A stretch of DNA of 64,000 nucleotides, taken from NCBI RefSeq assembly GCF_037023735.1, contig NZ_CP146069.1, forward strand, positions 1,343,501 through 1,407,500, written 5' to 3'. The stretch comes from Roseovarius sp. S88. Lineage in GTDB: Bacteria > Pseudomonadota > Alphaproteobacteria > Rhodobacterales > Rhodobacteraceae. A program made the translations under genes and the position numbers. Positions 60,569 to 64,000 of this stretch are shown here, in pieces (position 1 is the stretch's first letter; each line of letters starts with the position of its first letter). The notes below the pieces were generated by a model. The model was not told the origin of the DNA. It searched no databases and saw only the letters and a program-made list of their open reading frames with translations.

Positions 60569-61357
60569 TTAGGCTGACCTGCCGTAAAAGCCTATCTGCT
60601 CGCTCTGCGTGAACCGCACGCCTGGTCTGTCATAGTATGAGAAGACCGAGATGACGCGCGGTGTATCTCCTTCTACCGGTGAAACACGATGCGCGGTGTT
60701 ACGGCCTTTGAAAACATTGAGTGAACCGGGTGTAAGGGAAAGAGTGTGCACTTGATCGTCCTGTTCGGTCAAAAGCCGCGCAACACCGTCATAGTTTGGG
60801 TCATCCTCGCTTCGCAGATCCGTGCGGTATTCAAACGCACCACCCGCTTCTGGCGCTTGCAGAAGCAAGGTCGTGGTAAACTCCGAGCGGTCAAAGTGCC
60901 AGTTGAGCGCCTGACCTGCATCGTAAGACATGACATTCACCCGTGCCAATGGATCGTCCATGACGTAAAGCGCCGGCTGACCCATGGTTGCTGCCAGAAA
61001 ACGCGCAAAGGGCGGCCATTCGTAAAGACGAAGCAGGGCAGAGCCCCTGATCTGATCGGCGCAGAGCGTCTGGTTCGATGTGTGAAACTGCGTCAAGGCC
61101 GGGTGATCCGAAGCAAGGTCAGGTATGGATTTCAGAAAGTAAATGTTGTGCACACGTTCATGGCGAAAGCTCTGCCTGGCAAAAGTATCTGCCATTCTTG
61201 CCGTCTCACCTGCTGCTATATGCATATGCATGAAGTCCGTAAGTGTGAACATGCCATCCTGCTCAAGCGCCTGTTGGCAGCGCCCCACAAGATCACGCCA
61301 AGCCGTGCTGTCGAATTTGTCCAACGGATATCGCTCAAGATTTAGAATGTCGTGCAT
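60569..61357 (-). CDS. 2-oxoglutarate/Fe(II)-dependent oxygenase-like protein
   Basis: A 262-residue double-stranded beta-helix oxygenase. Iron ligands are H155 and D157 (NWHFDRSEFTTTLLLQ) and distal H224 (GRNTAHRVSPV), with R235 (PRVISVFSY) placed to bind 2-oxoglutarate, numbered from the first Met of MMHDIL. Substrate unknown; resembles the ArpA/HalD-like group of free amino acid or small-molecule hydroxylases. Convergent with metZ; diverges from folE2 with a 185-base gap. Confidence 0.8.
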   Translation of the reverse strand: MHDILNLERYPLDKFDSTAWRDLVGRCQQALEQDGMFTLTDFMHMHIAAGETARMADTFARQSFRHERVHNIYFLKSIPDLASDHPALTQFHTSNQTLCADQIRGSALLRLYEWPPFARFLAATMGQPALYVMDDPLARVNVMSYDAGQALNWHFDRSEFTTTLLLQAPEAGGAFEYRTDLRSEDDPNYDGVARLLTEQDDQVHTLSLTPGSLNVFKGRNTAHRVSPVEGDTPRVISVFSYYDRPGVRFTQSEQIGFYGRSA

Positions 61358-61542
61358 CAAACGCTCCTCTTTGCATCAGGAACAAACCTTTTGACGTCTA
61401 TGTCTTGTCCATCCGCGACAGGCCGTGTCAGCAGAAACAAATGATCCGTTTGCCTTATTCTGACGTAAACGTGAATACAGTCGCAATTTCCGGCGTTTGG
61501 CCCTATATGGTGGTCTGTCGGTACAGAACGAGGACCCCGGCG

Positions 61543-62643
61543 ATGAATATTCAAACCACCGATTTGGGTAAAGAAATGAACCGTGCCGAGGCTGAAGACG
61601 CCCTTGCGCGCCTGCGGGCGTGGGCCGAACAAGCGACGCCCGAAGAAGTGGCGGATTTGGATCCCGCAGTTGCGCGTCTGCTGCCACAGACGGAGGTGTC
61701 GAACTATCCACTTCTGCGCCGCGATTATCCCGAAGATTTCACGCCTGATGCAGAGTACAAGGCCACCATGCCCGATTTGCAGAACGGGCCGTCCTCGCTC
61801 ATCCGCGGGGCAAAGAGGCAAATTCAGCATGTGGGCATTTCCAATTTCCGTCTGCCCATTCGCTTTCACACACGCGACAACGGTGACCTCACACTTGAGA
61901 CATCTGTGACCGGCTCTGTCAGCCTTGAGGCTGGCAAGAAGGGCATCAACATGTCCCGCATCATGCGCAGCTTTTATAAGCATGCCGAAAAAACCTTTAG
62001 TTTCGAGGTGATTGAGGCGGCGCTAGATGATTACATGAGCGACCTCGACAGTTTTGATGCGCGTATTCAGATGCGGTTTTCCTACCCGATGAAAATCAAA
62101 TCTCTGCGCTCAGGTCTTGAGGGCTATCAATACTACGATATCGCGCTGGAACTGGTGGAAACCGACGGTGTGCGGCGCAAATTCATGCATCTCGACTATG
62201 TCTACTCGTCTACATGCCCGTGCTCGCTTGAACTCAGCGAACACGCGCGGCAAGTGCGCGGGCAGCTTGCAACACCGCATTCACAGCGCTCGGTTGCGCG
62301 GATTTCGGTGGAGGTGGCCTGTGACAACTGCGTGTGGTTTGAAGACCTGATCGACAACGCGCGCAGCGCTGTCGAGACCGAAACGCAAGTTATGGTCAAA
62401 CGCGAGGATGAACAGGCGTTTGCCGAACTGAACGCGGCCAACCCGATCTTTGTGGAGGACGCGGCGCGGCTCTTCTGCGAGCAGCTTCTCAATGACGCGC
62501 GGATCGGGGATTTCCGCGTCATCGCCAGCCATCAAGAAAGCCTGCACAGCCATGACGCTGTCAGCATCCTGACCCATGGCGACACGTTCTCGGCTGAAAG
62601 CCTGGACCCCAAGCTGTTCTCAACGCTGATCCATGTCGGATAA
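61543..62643 (+). CDS. folE2: GTP cyclohydrolase FolE2 (type IB)
   Basis: A 366-residue zinc-independent GTP cyclohydrolase that makes 7,8-dihydroneopterin triphosphate for folate and other pterins. Family marks: VGISNFRLPIRFHTRDNGD, LEAGKKGINMSRIMRSFY, STCPCSLELSEHARQ and ATPHSQRSVARISVEV. The start is the conserved MNIQTTDLGKEMN; an ATG 46 codons upstream is not homologous. The zinc-free enzyme is usually used when zinc is scarce or as the only form in the genome. It could feed the pterin-like operon at 24-29 kb. Confidence 0.95.
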   Translation: MNIQTTDLGKEMNRAEAEDALARLRAWAEQATPEEVADLDPAVARLLPQTEVSNYPLLRRDYPEDFTPDAEYKATMPDLQNGPSSLIRGAKRQIQHVGISNFRLPIRFHTRDNGDLTLETSVTGSVSLEAGKKGINMSRIMRSFYKHAEKTFSFEVIEAALDDYMSDLDSFDARIQMRFSYPMKIKSLRSGLEGYQYYDIALELVETDGVRRKFMHLDYVYSSTCPCSLELSEHARQVRGQLATPHSQRSVARISVEVACDNCVWFEDLIDNARSAVETETQVMVKREDEQAFAELNAANPIFVEDAARLFCEQLLNDARIGDFRVIASHQESLHSHDAVSILTHGDTFSAESLDPKLFSTLIHVG

Positions 62644-62690
62644 GGTCTGAAAGAGGCTTCTCACTTAGCCGAAAATTTAACCAAAATTAC

Positions 62691-62720
62691 TGCGATGCGG
62701 CATAAAATTGCTGCATCGCA
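62691..62720. promoter_or_regulatory. Inverted repeat TGCGATGC/GCATCGCA before the H1-like gene
   Basis: Arms of eight bases at 62691-62698 and 62713-62720 with a 14-base centre, 113 bases upstream of the GTG start. The right arm overlaps CTGCATCGCA, a near match to the PhaR CTGC-N3-GCAG operator; TTGCTGCAAGTGCG follows at 62752. Confidence 0.4.
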
Positions 62721-62832
62721 ACACCTTTCTATAAAAGGGGCTACCCCTCTTTTGCTGCAAGTGCGAAAGGTGTATGTCCAAGTCGCAGGACAGCGCGACT
62801 CCTGTGCGACATACTCGGAAAGGACCCTCGCT

Positions 62833-63681
62833 GTGGAACAACTTTCAGCACCTATCAAATACTCAATCGCAAGCCTACGCATGGCGGGCTATGTGATGGA
62901 AAATAATATCAAAATCGCCCAGTTGGCTGGTAAAGCTGCATTGGATGCACAGCTCTTCTTTGTCGGTCTTCGTATCGGTGATGTGACCCCGACTCAGTCG
63001 GCCAAACCAAAAGCAGCGCCCAAAGCCAAAACAAAGGCGAAGGCCAAGCCTGTTGTTAAGTCCAAGCCAGCAGCTAAGGCAAAACCTGCGGCGAAGGCGA
63101 AACTAGTGGCCATGCCAAAACCAGCGGCCAAGCCAAAGCCGGCAGCCAAAGCTGCGCCCAAGCCTGTTGCCAAGAAAGCAGCGACGAAACCTGCTGCTAA
63201 AGGCAAAACAGCCAAAGCTGTGAAACCGGCTCTCGCCAAAGTGGCCACCAAGCCAACAGCACCAAAACCTGTCGCCAAACCAGCCGTGAAAGCGAAAGCC
63301 GCGACACCATTGGCAACACCAGTGACTGCCGCTGCAAAGCCTGCACCTGAGAAAGCCGTGGCCAAGACTGTTTCTGCCAAGCCTGTTGTCGCCAACACAG
63401 CCGCGCCAAAGGCGGCTCCGAAGCCTCAGGTCAAACCAAAAACCGCTGTCAAACCGGTTGCGAAGGCTCAAAAGTCCAAAACGACAGCAGTTTCTAAGTC
63501 GGCGTCGCCGGTTCCGACATTTAAATCGAAATCTGCAGCCGTGAAACCATCGGCCAAACCTGCTGGCCAACCGCAAAAGACGGTCAGCGCGGTGCCTGCG
63601 ACCGAGCTTAAGCGGCCTCGCAAACCGTCCATGCCGCCGGAGATGCCAGCGCCGCTGAGCCCTGCGGCCAAGGACAGCTAA
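62833..63681 (+). CDS. Histone-H1-like Lys/Ala/Pro-rich protein with phasin-like N-terminus
   Basis: A 282-residue protein. I place the start at GTG (VEQLSAPIKYSIASLRMAGYVMENNIKIAQLAGKAALDAQLFFVGLRIGD) because AAAGGA lies at proper spacing. After about 55 residues of amphipathic helix the chain is a low-complexity tail of repeated AKPKAAPKAKTKAKAKP type, strongly basic like histone H1 and the AlgP/HupN tails. The N-terminal part could be a phasin-like, granule- or membrane-binding helix, and PhaR-type sites lie upstream. Possible roles: DNA compaction or polyhydroxybutyrate granule binding to DNA. Function inferred only. Confidence 0.72.
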   Translation: MEQLSAPIKYSIASLRMAGYVMENNIKIAQLAGKAALDAQLFFVGLRIGDVTPTQSAKPKAAPKAKTKAKAKPVVKSKPAAKAKPAAKAKLVAMPKPAAKPKPAAKAAPKPVAKKAATKPAAKGKTAKAVKPALAKVATKPTAPKPVAKPAVKAKAATPLATPVTAAAKPAPEKAVAKTVSAKPVVANTAAPKAAPKPQVKPKTAVKPVAKAQKSKTTAVSKSASPVPTFKSKSAAVKPSAKPAGQPQKTVSAVPATELKRPRKPSMPPEMPAPLSPAAKDS

Positions 63682-63764
63682 AGCGTTTCGCCTTTCGCCG
63701 ACGTATCAAGGGGCAAGGCGAAGGGCTTAGACTCTTTAAGTACTTAGTAATTTTAGTAAAATTT

Positions 63765-63795
63765 CCCGGGTTGCGTCCTGCGCAACCCGGGGTTT
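63765..63795 (+). terminator. Rho-independent terminator after the H1-like gene
   Basis: CCCGGGTTGCG (63765-63775), a five-base loop, and CGCAACCCGGG (63781-63791) followed by GTTTT. A perfect 11-base stem, 80 bases after the stop codon. Confidence 0.8.
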
Positions 63796-63879
63796 TCCCC
63801 TTGGCAATTCTCATTTGTCGTACACCATCGTATATTGAAGGCAGGGAGGGAACCTGAACTCCAATCACGAGGTTTCCAG

Positions 63880-64000
63880 ATGAACACTGCAATTTCACTT
63901 ATCGCCGAATGGGTTGGCCGCTTGATGGCGCCAATACAAAGCGCTATCGAAACTCAGGCTTTTTCAGCATCGCGTCGCGGCTTGATCGAGAGCCTCGAAG
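63880..64000 (+). CDS. Start of an unidentified protein cut by the window edge
   Basis: A frame opening MNTAISLIAEWVGRLMAPIQSAIETQAFSASRRGLIESLE runs to base 64000 without a stop, behind GAGG at eight bases. Amphipathic helical composition; too short to assign. Confidence 0.5.
   Translation, partial: MNTAISLIAEWVGRLMAPIQSAIETQAFSASRRGLIESLE

Noticed and set aside
63103..63576. Minus-strand frame rich in Arg, Cys, Phe and Trp opposite the H1-like gene
   Set aside because: Mirror of the Lys/Ala/Pro repeat tail; no independent support.

Overview
The window reads as a chromosomal segment of an alphaproteobacterium of the Rhodobacteraceae/Roseobacter type. The grounds are high overall GC, a split his gene set (hisB-hisH-hisA-hisF-hisE), a folate/B12/SAM-riboswitch repertoire typical of the group (SAM-II before metZ, a cobalamin riboswitch), two GTTC-N7-GTTC LexA boxes, CTGC-N3-GCAG boxes of the PhaR type, and a small-RNA locus with CCUCCUCCC loops like the CcsR/cuckoo RNAs of Rhodobacter. 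Gene families were assigned by reading the translated sequence; no database search was run.

Layout. 1-4.1 kb: histidine biosynthesis genes on the minus strand, with two small secreted-protein genes (DUF302, DUF2147) placed between them on the plus strand. 4.2-15.9 kb: tRNA-Gly(GCC), a GMC oxidoreductase with a Tat-type small subunit, a glyoxalase-like protein, a ribbon-helix-helix protein, a cAMP-type phosphodiesterase, pyruvate carboxylase, an FMN-dependent 2-hydroxyacid dehydrogenase, a short LysR protein and a RidA/ATC-hydrolase pair. 15.9-22 kb: a uvrD helicase with a LexA box and patchy base composition, copCD, lipB, a peptidoglycan-binding exoprotein and tRNA-Leu(GAG).

22-30.3 kb is an AT-richer island next to tRNA-Leu. 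It holds a glucan synthase (opgH) and a compact six-gene minus-strand operon: glycosyltransferase, inositol-phosphatase-like protein, zinc-type dehydrogenase, a divergent 6-pyruvoyl-tetrahydropterin-synthase-like protein lacking catalytic residues, a SAM methyltransferase and a RibD-type reductase. I think this is the best candidate for an undescribed biosynthetic system, probably a modified and glycosylated pteridine or related product. A YceI gene and a HAD-phosphatase remnant follow.

30.3-44.4 kb: guanine deaminase, MgtE, 5-formyl-THF cyclo-ligase, OsmC, a small zinc-ribbon protein, two Hint-domain (hedgehog/intein) exoproteins in AT-rich DNA, a YmdB-like phosphoesterase, transporters, a lytic transglycosylase lipoprotein and yebC. 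Next come a cobalamin riboswitch controlling a 90-residue unknown protein, a cuckoo-type sRNA array on the opposite strand, and mrp. 44.5-54.4 kb: a large beta-helix protein resembling phage or GTA spikes, outer-membrane and peptidoglycan-binding proteins, an orphan DnaE2 C-terminal domain behind a LexA-overlapped promoter, ferredoxin, purD, xseA and an AlkB-type monooxygenase. 54.5-64 kb: ftsY with a 22-copy hexamer repeat and an apparent frameshift, an EamA transporter, ispZ, SAM-II riboswitch-metZ, a 2OG-Fe(II) oxygenase, folE2 and a histone-H1-like Lys/Ala/Pro-rich protein.

Several non-coding structures recur: an 11-bp-period repeat element upstream of two unrelated genes, and stacked perfect palindromes between convergent genes.
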